From: Chitinophaga pinensis
GTDB lineage: Bacteria; Bacteroidota; Bacteroidia; Flavobacteriales_D; Crocinitomicaceae
Direction of reading: 5' to 3'
NCBI GenBank assembly: GCA_945861175.1
Contig: CAMATR010000140.1
Span: 1 to 5,810 of the forward strand
Length of the DNA: 5,810 bases
Shown here: positions 1 to 5,745 of the stretch, one piece after another
Numbering within the stretch: the first letter of the stretch is position 1
Layout of the letters: every line of letters starts with the position of its first letter
Program-made: the position numbers and the translations under genes
The notes under the pieces: model-generated
What the model was told of the DNA's origin: nothing
Database searches by the model: none
Seen by the model: the letters and a program-made list of their open reading frames with translations, nothing else

Positions 1-194
1 GCCTGTTGCGACAGTACCTGCCCAAGCGCAGCGACTTGAGCGGCTTCACTCAAAAAGAACTGGACGCCATCGCTTGGAAGCTAAACACTCGGCCGCGCAA
101 ATCGCTCGGCTTCCAGTGCCCCGCTCAGTTGTTTACACCTGATGCATTCAACTTTAAGCAGCATCACGCTGCACTTTTTGCACTTGGAACTTGA
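1..194 (+). CDS. IS30 family transposase, C-terminal fragment (5' end off window)
   Basis: This is the C-terminal tail of an IS30-type DDE transposase, the enzyme that cuts and joins the element's ends. The reading frame enters the window open (codon 3-5 is Leu) and ends at TGA 192-194, giving about 64 residues. The visible signature is LLRQYLPKRSDLS, then LDAIAWKLNTRPRKSLGF, then CPAQLF, the hallmark end of IS30 transposases. In this family the catalytic glutamate lies in an E-N-x-N-G motif immediately before LLRQY, so it should be just outside the left edge. The TTG at position 6 is not a real start. Whether the full transposase is intact cannot be judged here. Family assignment is secure. 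Confidence 0.93.
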   Translation, partial: LLRQYLPKRSDLSGFTQKELDAIAWKLNTRPRKSLGFQCPAQLFTPDAFNFKQHHAALFALGT

Positions 195-202
195 AACCGC
201 CG
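176..202. repeat. Putative right terminal inverted repeat of the IS30 element
   Basis: The bases around the transposase stop codon read outward-in on the minus strand as GGCGGTTTCAAGTTCC and onward. From memory, many IS30-family elements begin and end with a similar GGCGG-TTCAA-type repeat, and the transposase gene often ends inside it. The partner repeat at the left end is outside the window, so the repeat cannot be confirmed by comparing both ends. The placement is inference. Confidence 0.4.
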
Positions 203-642
203 TTTTCTTTTTTTGCAACGAATTAACTTAAAGGAATGTCGGTAATTTCGAATGATGCAATCATATATATCGGCGAATCTAAACTTTCACGAAGATCAAC
301 CCCAGTTAGATCAAAAAGCGCTGAAACAATTGTAATTCCTTCATTATGCGCGCAATCAAAAAGCTCGGCAAGCCATTCCCAAGGCGTGTGCGCTTGCTTA
401 TATAAATCATGGAGATGTTGGCCATCCCAATGCGAACCTTTTTGCGCTTTGAACATGTCTATCTATACATAGAACGTAATTGTATCGGCGGTACGGGTTT
501 GAAGTATGATACAAACTGCACCGGCTCTCTTAGCCGCGCGAATTGTCTCATTGGCGATATTGATATCACCGTTATGATTACCAGACATTTCAGAAATTAT
601 ATAAGTTCTAACGAAAGAGAAATCAAAGTCTGCAATTTTCAT
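203..642 (-). pseudogene. pseI: Pseudaminic acid synthase-like (PseI/NeuB family), nonsense-mutated and truncated by IS30
   Basis: PseI condenses 2,4-diacetamido-2,4,6-trideoxy-L-altrose with phosphoenolpyruvate to make pseudaminic acid in the cytoplasm. The frame from ATG 640-642 reads YIISEMSGNHNG, then RAAKRAGA and LQT, then KGSHWDGQHLHDLYKQAHTPWEW and IASFEITDIPL, which is the N-terminal barrel region of PseI-type enzymes (the M-S-x-N-H-N form separates PseI from legionaminate or sialate synthases). Codon 60 is TAG (463-465) and codon 140 is TAA (223-225). The same frame continues after both with sensible sequence. Only about 146 of some 350 codons remain before the IS30 end. Two lysines expected in the active site, in the (I/V)KLQ and YKIAS motifs, appear as Ile46 and Met127, and a family proline in SxPFD is Leu109, so missense decay has also occurred. 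The start lies 1 nt after the HAD stop, suggesting former translational coupling. Assignment to PseI over another NeuB paralogue is likely but not proven. Confidence 0.85.
463..465 (-). other. In-frame amber stop in pseI-like pseudogene
   Basis: Codon 60 of the pseI-like frame is TAG. Homology is continuous on both sides without a frame change: TADTIT before it and IDMFKAQKGSHWDG after it. It is therefore a point nonsense mutation, probably from a lysine codon, and is independent of the IS30 truncation downstream. Confidence 0.85.
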
Positions 643-643
643 A

Positions 644-1318
644 TCATTTACGAAATACGTTTTTCAAAAACTCAGAAGTGACTTCGTCCAACGAATGAAT
701 TGTAAAGTCGGCTTCGTGTTTCTTATCCAAAGTTAAATCTTTAAACATTCCTGAGCGCAAGCGAATGGTTCGAAATCCTTCTTTTTTTAGATTTATAAAG
801 TCTTTGTGAGGATTATCGGCTATGTAAACAATTGATGACGCTTTAACTTTTTCCAGCTGAACAATCTTTCGAAAACAGAACGTAGACGGCTTTGAATATT
901 TAAGTCCGTACTGATAGGTCCGAAATGTTTTTTTGAAAAAAGGTTCAAGGCCAAGTGCCTGAATTTTTTTTAATTGAACAATTTTATTTCCATCTGTTAC
1001 TAAATATTTTGACAAATGATTGAACCGCCTTAAACAAGCAGCGCCCTCTTTACTAAGTATAATCTTAGGTTCGTGCAAACGATAGATTGATAAACATTCT
1101 TTCACTCTATTTTTTGTATGCAAATCCAATTGATGAAGTACGTCGTCGAAAACTAAACCTCTGCCCTGCTCTTTCAAATTCTTTTGAAGAGATTTGTAAA
1201 TTGTTTGTTCAGACACGTGCGCGAATTTGCATAAACCTTTAGCGACACTTCTCATTCCGCTCGACACGTAAGTTGATTCGTCATAAAGTGTATCGTCTAA
1301 ATCAAAAACAAGAATCAT
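644..1318 (-). CDS. HAD superfamily hydrolase (probable small-molecule phosphatase)
   Basis: A 224-residue, apparently intact haloacid-dehalogenase-fold protein. All four HAD motifs are visible: motif I DLDDTLYD with nucleophile Asp6 and acid/base Asp8; motif II LVTDG with Thr108; motif III Lys143 in YSKPS; motif IV IADNPHKDF with Asp168 and Asp173. A helical cap insert between motifs I and II (about residues 15-95) fits a C1-cap phosphatase. Cytoplasmic; no signal peptide or membrane segment. The start ATG (1316-1318) overlaps the stop of the SDR/ATP-grasp gene by four bases (ATGA), and no clear Shine-Dalgarno sequence precedes it, so translation is probably coupled. It ends 1 nt before pseI. 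The context suggests it dephosphorylates a sugar-phosphate or acyl-phosphate intermediate of glycan synthesis, but the substrate is unknown. It is not PseG, which is a glycosyltransferase-fold UDP-sugar hydrolase. Confidence 0.88.
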   Translation of the reverse strand: MILVFDLDDTLYDESTYVSSGMRSVAKGLCKFAHVSEQTIYKSLQKNLKEQGRGLVFDDVLHQLDLHTKNRVKECLSIYRLHEPKIILSKEGAACLRRFNHLSKYLVTDGNKIVQLKKIQALGLEPFFKKTFRTYQYGLKYSKPSTFCFRKIVQLEKVKASSIVYIADNPHKDFINLKKEGFRTIRLRSGMFKDLTLDKKHEADFTIHSLDEVTSEFLKNVFRK

Positions 1319-3222
1319 AAATAAGAATCGTGTGGATGTCTGACTTGTTTGATAGACGTTGCGGAAGGATAAAATGGATAATTTCCCAACGTCTCACCAA
1401 TTGCTTCCAAGTAAATCCAATAAAAAGAATCTAGTCCTGCTTGTATTGCTAAAGTTGATGCACCGCCAAAACGAGAATTGCATTCGATCACATGTACATT
1501 TCCCTTTTCATCAATCAAAGCTTGCAAATTAATGTGTCCGTAAAATTTAAAGTTCTTAATTATCTTAGAAAATACTTGTTGAAGTTTTTGATCAATAAAG
1601 GTTGATGAAATTTGAGATTCACCATTTACAACCACATCGCGTTTTCTCAAAACAATTCCTTTAATATCTCCCGAACTTGAAATATATGCATCAACACTGA
1701 TCTCATTTCCGGAAACAAAGGGTTGAAAAATTGGATTAATAAAATTTTTTGCATGCTCAATTGCAGATTCTTTATCAAGATTTATTCCAATTGAAAGAGA
1801 GCCTGCTCCGTATCTTTCCTTCACTACAAAATGTGTTGCAGCACTTTCATTCGGATTGAGGTAGGAAGGAATTGCAAAAATTTCTTCTCCTTTTTCATTC
1901 GAAAATAATAACTTATCCAAACATCGATTGACACTATTAAGATCTGAAACCATCACATTAATTCCCGCTTTCAACAAATCGCTTTTTGCTTTTGAAAAAT
2001 ATTCCAACTCACTATCTCGCGTTGGAATAATGAGACAAATATTTTGTGATTTACAATAAGCAATTAAATCTGCAATTGGCAAATTACTTAAGCGTGGCAT
2101 AACCCAAAATCCATCTGTGAAATGACTGCTCAAGCAAGCAGCATCCCTATCAGCACCAAACACCTTTATTCCTCCGTTAATTTTTATTACAGCTTTTTTT
2201 ACTGCTTCAACCAACGGAACTTTTTTAGAAACACTGGTAATTAAAACATTTCCAATTTCTTTTTTCGAAACTGCCGTTGTTCTGCTATTTTCAAAGTCAA
2301 TTATTTCGGGAATCACATCTTCCAAATATCTTTCAGGCAACCAGTTTGTTAGTTTTCTAAATTCTGTTGTATCAGCCTCCGATGCTTCGTATTGAAATTC
2401 CAAATCAACGTACTCGACTTTCATTTTTGGAAAATATATTTTCAATACTTCCACTACATCTTTCACTTGTCGTGAACGACCTGTTCCTAAATTTACAATT
2501 CCGACCGCATCGATACAAGCCAATTTATATAAGCCTTTTGACGTGTCTCCAGCATACATATAATCAAACCAACCTTCTTGTTTATAGACAGCAATTTTTT
2601 TATTATCTAGTAAATCTCGCACCCATCTTGAAATAACATCGCGCGAATTTTTTCCGTAACCTCTGTAAATTCTTGCGCTAATAGATGTGAATTTATCTGA
2701 TTTAGTTTTGCTTAAAAAATCCAATTCGATTTCATGCGCCAATTTTGCAAGTCCGGTCAAATTTCGGGGATTGATTGGATCTGATTCTTTTAGTCTAATT
2801 GCTTTTGATTGTGGCTGATCGAAAATATAAAGTTCCTTGTTATAAATTAAATAACTTGACGCACTGACCACACGTTTGATTCCCGCAACATTGCGCATCA
2901 GTGTCATTAAATAATTACTTAAACGAATATTGTGCCAGAAAGTTTCTTCCCAATGTTCGTAGGATTCTGTTGAACGTTCGAACGTGGCAGCTAAATGAAA
3001 AAATACTTCGGGATTAAATGAATCTAATTCTTGTTGGGTGATATAATTCAAATCTCCACGACGATACATAACTTGTTTCGGATAGTTTTCTGGAATCTGA
3101 ACCAAATCACCAACCATTACTATTGCTCCATCTGCAATTAACAGTTGAACCAGTTCACGCCCAATTACGCCCGCACCTCCACTTATAAAAACTCTTTTTC
3201 CATTAAGATTTAACATCATCAT
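1315..3222 (-). CDS. Fusion protein: NAD-dependent sugar epimerase/dehydratase (SDR) + ATP-grasp ligase
   Basis: A 635-residue two-domain enzyme. Residues 8-310 are an extended short-chain dehydrogenase: NAD-binding GGAGVIG (15-21), HLAAT (76-80), SASSY (120-124), SARIYRGYG (182-190) and the LGTGR loop (245-249). Where such enzymes carry catalytic YxxxK, this one reads TGLAK: Lys160 is present but Thr156 stands in place of Tyr. Residues 325-635 are a CarB-like ATP-grasp unit: pre-ATP-grasp segment NVLITSVSKKVPLVEA, ATP-binding Lys468 in VVKERYGAGS, Glu507 in GNEISVD, and metal ligands in NLQALI and IECNSRFGG (Glu580, Asn582). ATP-grasp enzymes form amide-type bonds through acyl-phosphates, so the fusion may modify a nucleotide sugar or nonulosonate and ligate a carboxylate to it (inference). 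Three tandem ATGs start the gene. GAAAGAAG at 3223-3230 is best spaced for the third (3214-3216), so the true product may begin MLNLNGKR. Overlaps the GNAT gene by 20 nt. Confidence 0.88.
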   Translation of the reverse strand: MMMLNLNGKRVFISGGAGVIGRELVQLLIADGAIVMVGDLVQIPENYPKQVMYRRGDLNYITQQELDSFNPEVFFHLAATFERSTESYEHWEETFWHNIRLSNYLMTLMRNVAGIKRVVSASSYLIYNKELYIFDQPQSKAIRLKESDPINPRNLTGLAKLAHEIELDFLSKTKSDKFTSISARIYRGYGKNSRDVISRWVRDLLDNKKIAVYKQEGWFDYMYAGDTSKGLYKLACIDAVGIVNLGTGRSRQVKDVVEVLKIYFPKMKVEYVDLEFQYEASEADTTEFRKLTNWLPERYLEDVIPEIIDFENSRTTAVSKKEIGNVLITSVSKKVPLVEAVKKAVIKINGGIKVFGADRDAACLSSHFTDGFWVMPRLSNLPIADLIAYCKSQNICLIIPTRDSELEYFSKAKSDLLKAGINVMVSDLNSVNRCLDKLLFSNEKGEEIFAIPSYLNPNESAATHFVVKERYGAGSLSIGINLDKESAIEHAKNFINPIFQPFVSGNEISVDAYISSSGDIKGIVLRKRDVVVNGESQISSTFIDQKLQQVFSKIIKNFKFYGHINLQALIDEKGNVHVIECNSRFGGASTLAIQAGLDSFYWIYLEAIGETLGNYPFYPSATSIKQVRHPHDSYL

Positions 3223-3778
3223 CTTCTTTCAATATGCTGTGTACAATTGAATCATAAAATTTTCCGTTTTCAAAAATATGTTCTCTCATTTGGCCTTCCT
3301 CTTTAAATCCATTTTCAAGCAAAATAGAAATGTGCAAATCTCTGAAAGCATAGGTTTCTGTGAACAATCGATTAAAATTCATTTCTTTAAATACCAGTTC
3401 TTTTGTCAATGAAATAAATTCAGACATCGCTTTCTTGTAATCTGAATTTATAGAAGTGATTTCCGGTTTTACCAAAAAAGACATCTCCGCTCTTTTATCT
3501 TGCCATGAAATATTTACAAGTCCTCCGTAGCCAATTACATTATCATTCTGCAAAAAACTAAAAAGGAGTTGCGTTGGTGAATCATTTAAGAACAAAGGGC
3601 TCACGACATTTTGAAAATAAAGTTGTTGTGACTCTTTTGTGATTTCCAATTTTTGTCGCAAAACATTCATTTGTGCATTTCGCAATTGACGAATTGATTC
3701 CATATCGTTTTCCCGAAGAGGAACAATGGAGAAATCCCCATTTACAAAAACGGATTTTTTTAATGATTGATAACTCAT
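3203..3778 (-). CDS. GNAT family N-acyltransferase (RimJ/RimL or PseH-like)
   Basis: A 191-residue protein with the layout of the RimJ/RimL (Acetyltransf_3) branch of GNAT acyl-CoA transferases: FSIVPLRENDMESIRQLRN (16-34) as first strand and helix, VIGYGGLVNI (81-90) as the central strand, AEMSFLV (97-103), a helix at 114-131, FNRLFTETYAFRD (135-147) and the closing ILLENGFKEEG (152-162). The usual Gly-rich acetyl-CoA phosphate loop is poorly conserved (NSDYKKAMSEF in its place). In this context the natural guess is acylation of the 4-amino group of a UDP-sugar, as PseH does in pseudaminate synthesis, but a different acyl donor or amino sugar is equally possible, so no symbol is given. The start ATG overlaps the stop of the upstream methyltransferase pseudogene (ATGA, 3775-3778). 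That upstream decay could weaken its translation if the genes are coupled; only a weak AGAAAG lies before the start. Confidence 0.82.
   Translation of the reverse strand: MSYQSLKKSVFVNGDFSIVPLRENDMESIRQLRNAQMNVLRQKLEITKESQQLYFQNVVSPLFLNDSPTQLLFSFLQNDNVIGYGGLVNISWQDKRAEMSFLVKPEITSINSDYKKAMSEFISLTKELVFKEMNFNRLFTETYAFRDLHISILLENGFKEEGQMREHIFENGKFYDSIVHSILKEDDDVKS
3223..3230 (-). promoter_or_regulatory. Probable ribosome binding site of the SDR/ATP-grasp gene
   Basis: GAAAGAAG on the minus strand directly abuts a run of three in-frame ATG codons (3222-3214). It touches the first ATG, which is too close, but sits six bases before the third ATG at 3214-3216, a normal distance. This favours translation from the third ATG. 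It lies inside the 3' end of the GNAT gene, as expected for coupled genes. Confidence 0.5.
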
Positions 3779-4665
3779 TGCTTTCTAAAAAATCCAATTA
3801 TTTGACGGCCCTGATTCATTTTCGACATCGCTTCGTAGAAACCAGTTAGATCATATTTTTTCGCCGTTGCCTGTTCTAGAAATTTCTCCAAAAACATTCT
3901 AGAAGCATGTGCTTGCTTACCTAAACTTTTATCGTTGCAAAAGCCGGAATGATTGTTGATAAACAACAATTCAATCAGAAAATCCGCAATTACTTTCTCG
4001 GTCTTCCAATGCATATTTTCACGAAGCGATATTAAACTCTCTCGACTAAAATAAGCAAGATGATCCGGGTATGCTTCCCAGTGTTTTCGATTGACTTTTT
4101 GAGAATCAAACAACGCCTGTTGATAAGAGGAATAGTCATTTGTAACTTCTATAATTAACATTCCACCCTCACACGTAAGTTGCGCTGCCTTTCTCAAAAG
4201 TAAGGCCGGATCAGCCACATGTTCCAACACATTATCCAACCCAACCACATCGTATTTTATATTTTCTTACAAAAGATTTTCAATGGTTTCCCATATATTT
4301 CCTTTGATAAAAAAGTTCGTTAAATGCGAATGAATATTCTTAATTCCGAAATCGCTGAGATCAATCCCTTGTACGTTCCAACCTTTTATAAAACATAGCC
4401 GAGCGTAAAACATTCTCCACAACCAAAGTCCAACAAGTCCTTTCTTTATTCGAAAAAGAATTTAACAGTTGGGGCAGTGTAAAATCTTTCTGACCTATAT
4501 TGGTATTAACATATTTTATTCTTGGTTAGACTAAGAGTGACTGTAAGATGCACTTTCGTTTTGATAATACTTGTCTTCGTAATATTGACGCAACTCTTCA
4601 ACACTTGATTTTGGTTCTACCTCCCAGTATCCGTGTGTTATATTTTTTCCAAATTGATGCGCCAT
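3775..4665 (-). pseudogene. SAM-dependent methyltransferase (class I, Methyltransf_23 type), multiply disrupted
   Basis: Reading the minus strand in three frames rebuilds one class I methyltransferase of about 297 residues. From ATG 4663-4665 it runs MAHQFGKNITHGYWEVEP, then LRQYYEDKYYQNESASYSHS, then TAG (4531-4533). After one lost base near 4518 it continues KYVNTNIGQKDFTLPQL. After a second lost base near 4441 comes SAM motif I, DLLDFGCGECFTLGYV. After a third near 4388-4393 comes KGWNVQGIDLSDFGI. A TAA stop follows at 4267-4269, then an open stretch YDVVGLDNVLEHVADP to RQIIGFFRKQ. The 891 nt plus three restored bases is a multiple of three, consistent with three single-base deletions. The third position of the GxGxG SAM loop is Cys rather than Gly. 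Similar proteins occur in O-antigen and flagellin glycosylation clusters, where they probably O- or N-methylate sugars. It starts 6 nt after the TylF-like gene and overlaps the GNAT start. The open segment from about 4248 is only the C-terminal half and could not bind SAM alone. Confidence 0.87.
4267..4269 (-). other. In-frame ochre stop in methyltransferase pseudogene
   Basis: TAA interrupts the frame between the segment FIKGNIWETIENLL and the segment ENIKYDVVGLDNVLEHV. No frame change is needed across it, so it is a point nonsense mutation, separate from the three upstream indels and from the TAG at 4531-4533. Confidence 0.8.
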
Positions 4666-4671
4666 TTCAAA

Positions 4672-5445
4672 CTATTCAAATACGATATACGACTGTAAAA
4701 CACCAAAAGGTGAACGCTGACTTTTATATGAACTCAATCCTAAAACTTCTTGCACGGCAATCGTCTCGCCCGGAAATGCCTGAAAATTCAATTCATCAAA
4801 TCCAATCACGGAGCCTTTCGTTAAATGAGGTTTGATAGCAAGTAAACATTCTTTTGTTGGCGTGTAAATATCAAAATCAAAATATGCCATTGATATGATT
4901 GTCTCCGGATGCTCTTTCAAATATGTCTTGATTGATTTGGAAGCATCGCCTTTTACAAGATGCGTAGTTTTAATGTGTGCAATTGGATTTTCGTTTTCAA
5001 GGCACTGAAGAATTTGAGACAAATAATTTTCATATCCTTTCACAACATCATAACTTCCCTTTTTTATAATCGGATTTACTCCGTCTTTTTTATCTACCGA
5101 CGGAAACCCTTCAAATGTATCAAAGCCAACAATTTTTCTATTGTAATTATAAGGCTCATAAATTCCACGCATGGTTTCGAACAGGGCTAAATTTTGTCCC
5201 CAGCGAACACCAAATTCAAAAATGGAACCGTGAACACCAACTTGCTTTTGATACAATTCATTCATAAAAAGTATACGCGACAAATCCTGGCGTTTTAAAA
5301 ACAATCCAAGATTCATCAACACTTCAGAATCAGGAATAGGACTGGTCTGCATCAATTTCAATAATTGACTTCTGTTGTCCAATTCTGTTTGTTTAGAACC
5401 AACAAGCACATTTACTTTTGTCGTCGATTTGTTTTCTTTTTTCAT
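4672..5445 (-). CDS. TylF/MycF-type SAM-dependent sugar O-methyltransferase family protein
   Basis: A 257-residue, uninterrupted class I methyltransferase of the macrocin O-methyltransferase (TylF) family. Visible marks are the SAM-binding strand and loop IFEFGVRWGQNLALFE (75-90), VGFDTFEGFPS (106-116), LVKGDASKSI (163-172), the metal- and substrate-site region AYFDFDIYTPTKE (187-199) with Asp190 and Asp192, and GSVIGFDELN plus FPGET (211-228). TylF and MycF are Mg-dependent and methylate sugar hydroxyls in macrolides; relatives in bacterial surface-glycan clusters are thought to methylate deoxysugars or sugar substituents. Some database relatives carry the unsupported name crotonobetainyl-CoA:carnitine CoA-transferase, which the motifs here do not justify. 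The start at 5443-5445 lies 3 nt after the pseF stop; the only purine-rich signal (AGGA) is very close to it, so translation may rely on coupling. The exact methyl acceptor is unknown. Confidence 0.85.
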   Translation of the reverse strand: MKKENKSTTKVNVLVGSKQTELDNRSQLLKLMQTSPIPDSEVLMNLGLFLKRQDLSRILFMNELYQKQVGVHGSIFEFGVRWGQNLALFETMRGIYEPYNYNRKIVGFDTFEGFPSVDKKDGVNPIIKKGSYDVVKGYENYLSQILQCLENENPIAHIKTTHLVKGDASKSIKTYLKEHPETIISMAYFDFDIYTPTKECLLAIKPHLTKGSVIGFDELNFQAFPGETIAVQEVLGLSSYKSQRSPFGVLQSYIVFE

Positions 5446-5695
5446 TTCCTATGCTTGTGTTTGAAGTCTGTAAATTGTTTCTGCTATATGCCAATCATTT
5501 TCTGAATCAATGTCTCTCGCTTCTAAATCAGAAACTAAAATTCCGCCTGATGCCTTGGTAAAAAAAGTCTTTTGCTCATCGAACGCTTGCGATTTAGCTA
5601 TGTAATATTGACCGGCGTCGTGAAACGCTTTTGGTAAATCTTGTAAGCGTGTATTTAAATTCTCAGGCCAAAACATTTCTAAATTTCCGTTTTCA

Positions 5696-5702
5696 TTTTT
5701 TT
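5696..5702 (-). other. A7 homopolymer at pseF frameshift
   Basis: Seven consecutive A on the minus strand mark the switch from the frame reading YPIFRSLKK to the frame reading NENGNLEMFW. One additional A would join them. It may be a fixed deletion, a slippage or phase-variation site, or a sequencing error. Confidence 0.7.
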
Positions 5703-5738
5703 CAAAGAACGAAAAATCGGGTACGCAAATTCCTGAAT

Positions 5739-5745
5739 AAAAAAA
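5739..5745 (-). other. T7 homopolymer at pseF frameshift
   Basis: Seven consecutive T on the minus strand mark the switch from the frame reading KKGEHDSVF to the frame reading IQEFAYPIFRS. One additional T would restore continuity. The same three explanations apply as at the A7 run 37 nt further downstream in the gene. Confidence 0.65.

Larger units (their letters stand above)
1..202 (+). mobile_element. Partial IS30-family insertion sequence, right (3') end
   Basis: Only the last part of the element is in the window: the transposase C-terminus and a short non-coding end. The outer boundary is placed near position 202 because minus-strand reading from 642 down to about 203 still makes sense as pseI (residues FVAKK in the pseI frame just past the second stop), whereas the stretch reading GGCGGTTTCAAGTT on the minus strand just inside that point looks like an IS30-type terminal inverted repeat. 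Base composition changes sharply here: about 54% G+C inside the element against roughly a third in the adjacent cluster. The left end and any target duplication lie outside the window, so it is unknown whether this is a clean insertion or a deletion scar. The exact boundary could be off by several bases. Confidence 0.75.

Noticed and set aside
236..472. Plus-strand ORF of 78 residues
   Set aside because: Antisense shadow of the pseI-like pseudogene; no motif of its own.
409..681. Plus-strand ORF of 90 residues
   Set aside because: It lies opposite the pseI-like pseudogene, which shows clear family motifs on the minus strand; the plus reading has no recognisable domain.
644..1318. HAD protein as PseG, the UDP-sugar hydrolase of pseudaminate synthesis
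   Set aside because: PseG has a glycosyltransferase-like fold; this protein has the four HAD motifs, so the missing PseG step is not supplied here.
2367..2636. Plus-strand ORF of 89 residues
   Set aside because: Fully antisense to the SDR domain of the fusion gene and without recognisable features.
3582..3797. Minus-strand ORF of 71 residues
   Set aside because: Out-of-frame shadow spanning the GNAT start; the GNAT frame carries the real motifs.
3775..4248. Stand-alone 157-residue protein
   Set aside because: It lacks the SAM-binding motif, which is found just upstream in other frames; it is the C-terminal half of a broken methyltransferase.
4548..4835. Plus-strand ORF of 95 residues
   Set aside because: Antisense to the start of the methyltransferase pseudogene and the end of the TylF-like gene, both well supported on the minus strand.
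4960..5190. Plus-strand ORF of 76 residues, hydrophobic-looking
   Set aside because: Antisense to the TylF-like gene; its hydrophobicity is a by-product of A/T-rich complementary codons.
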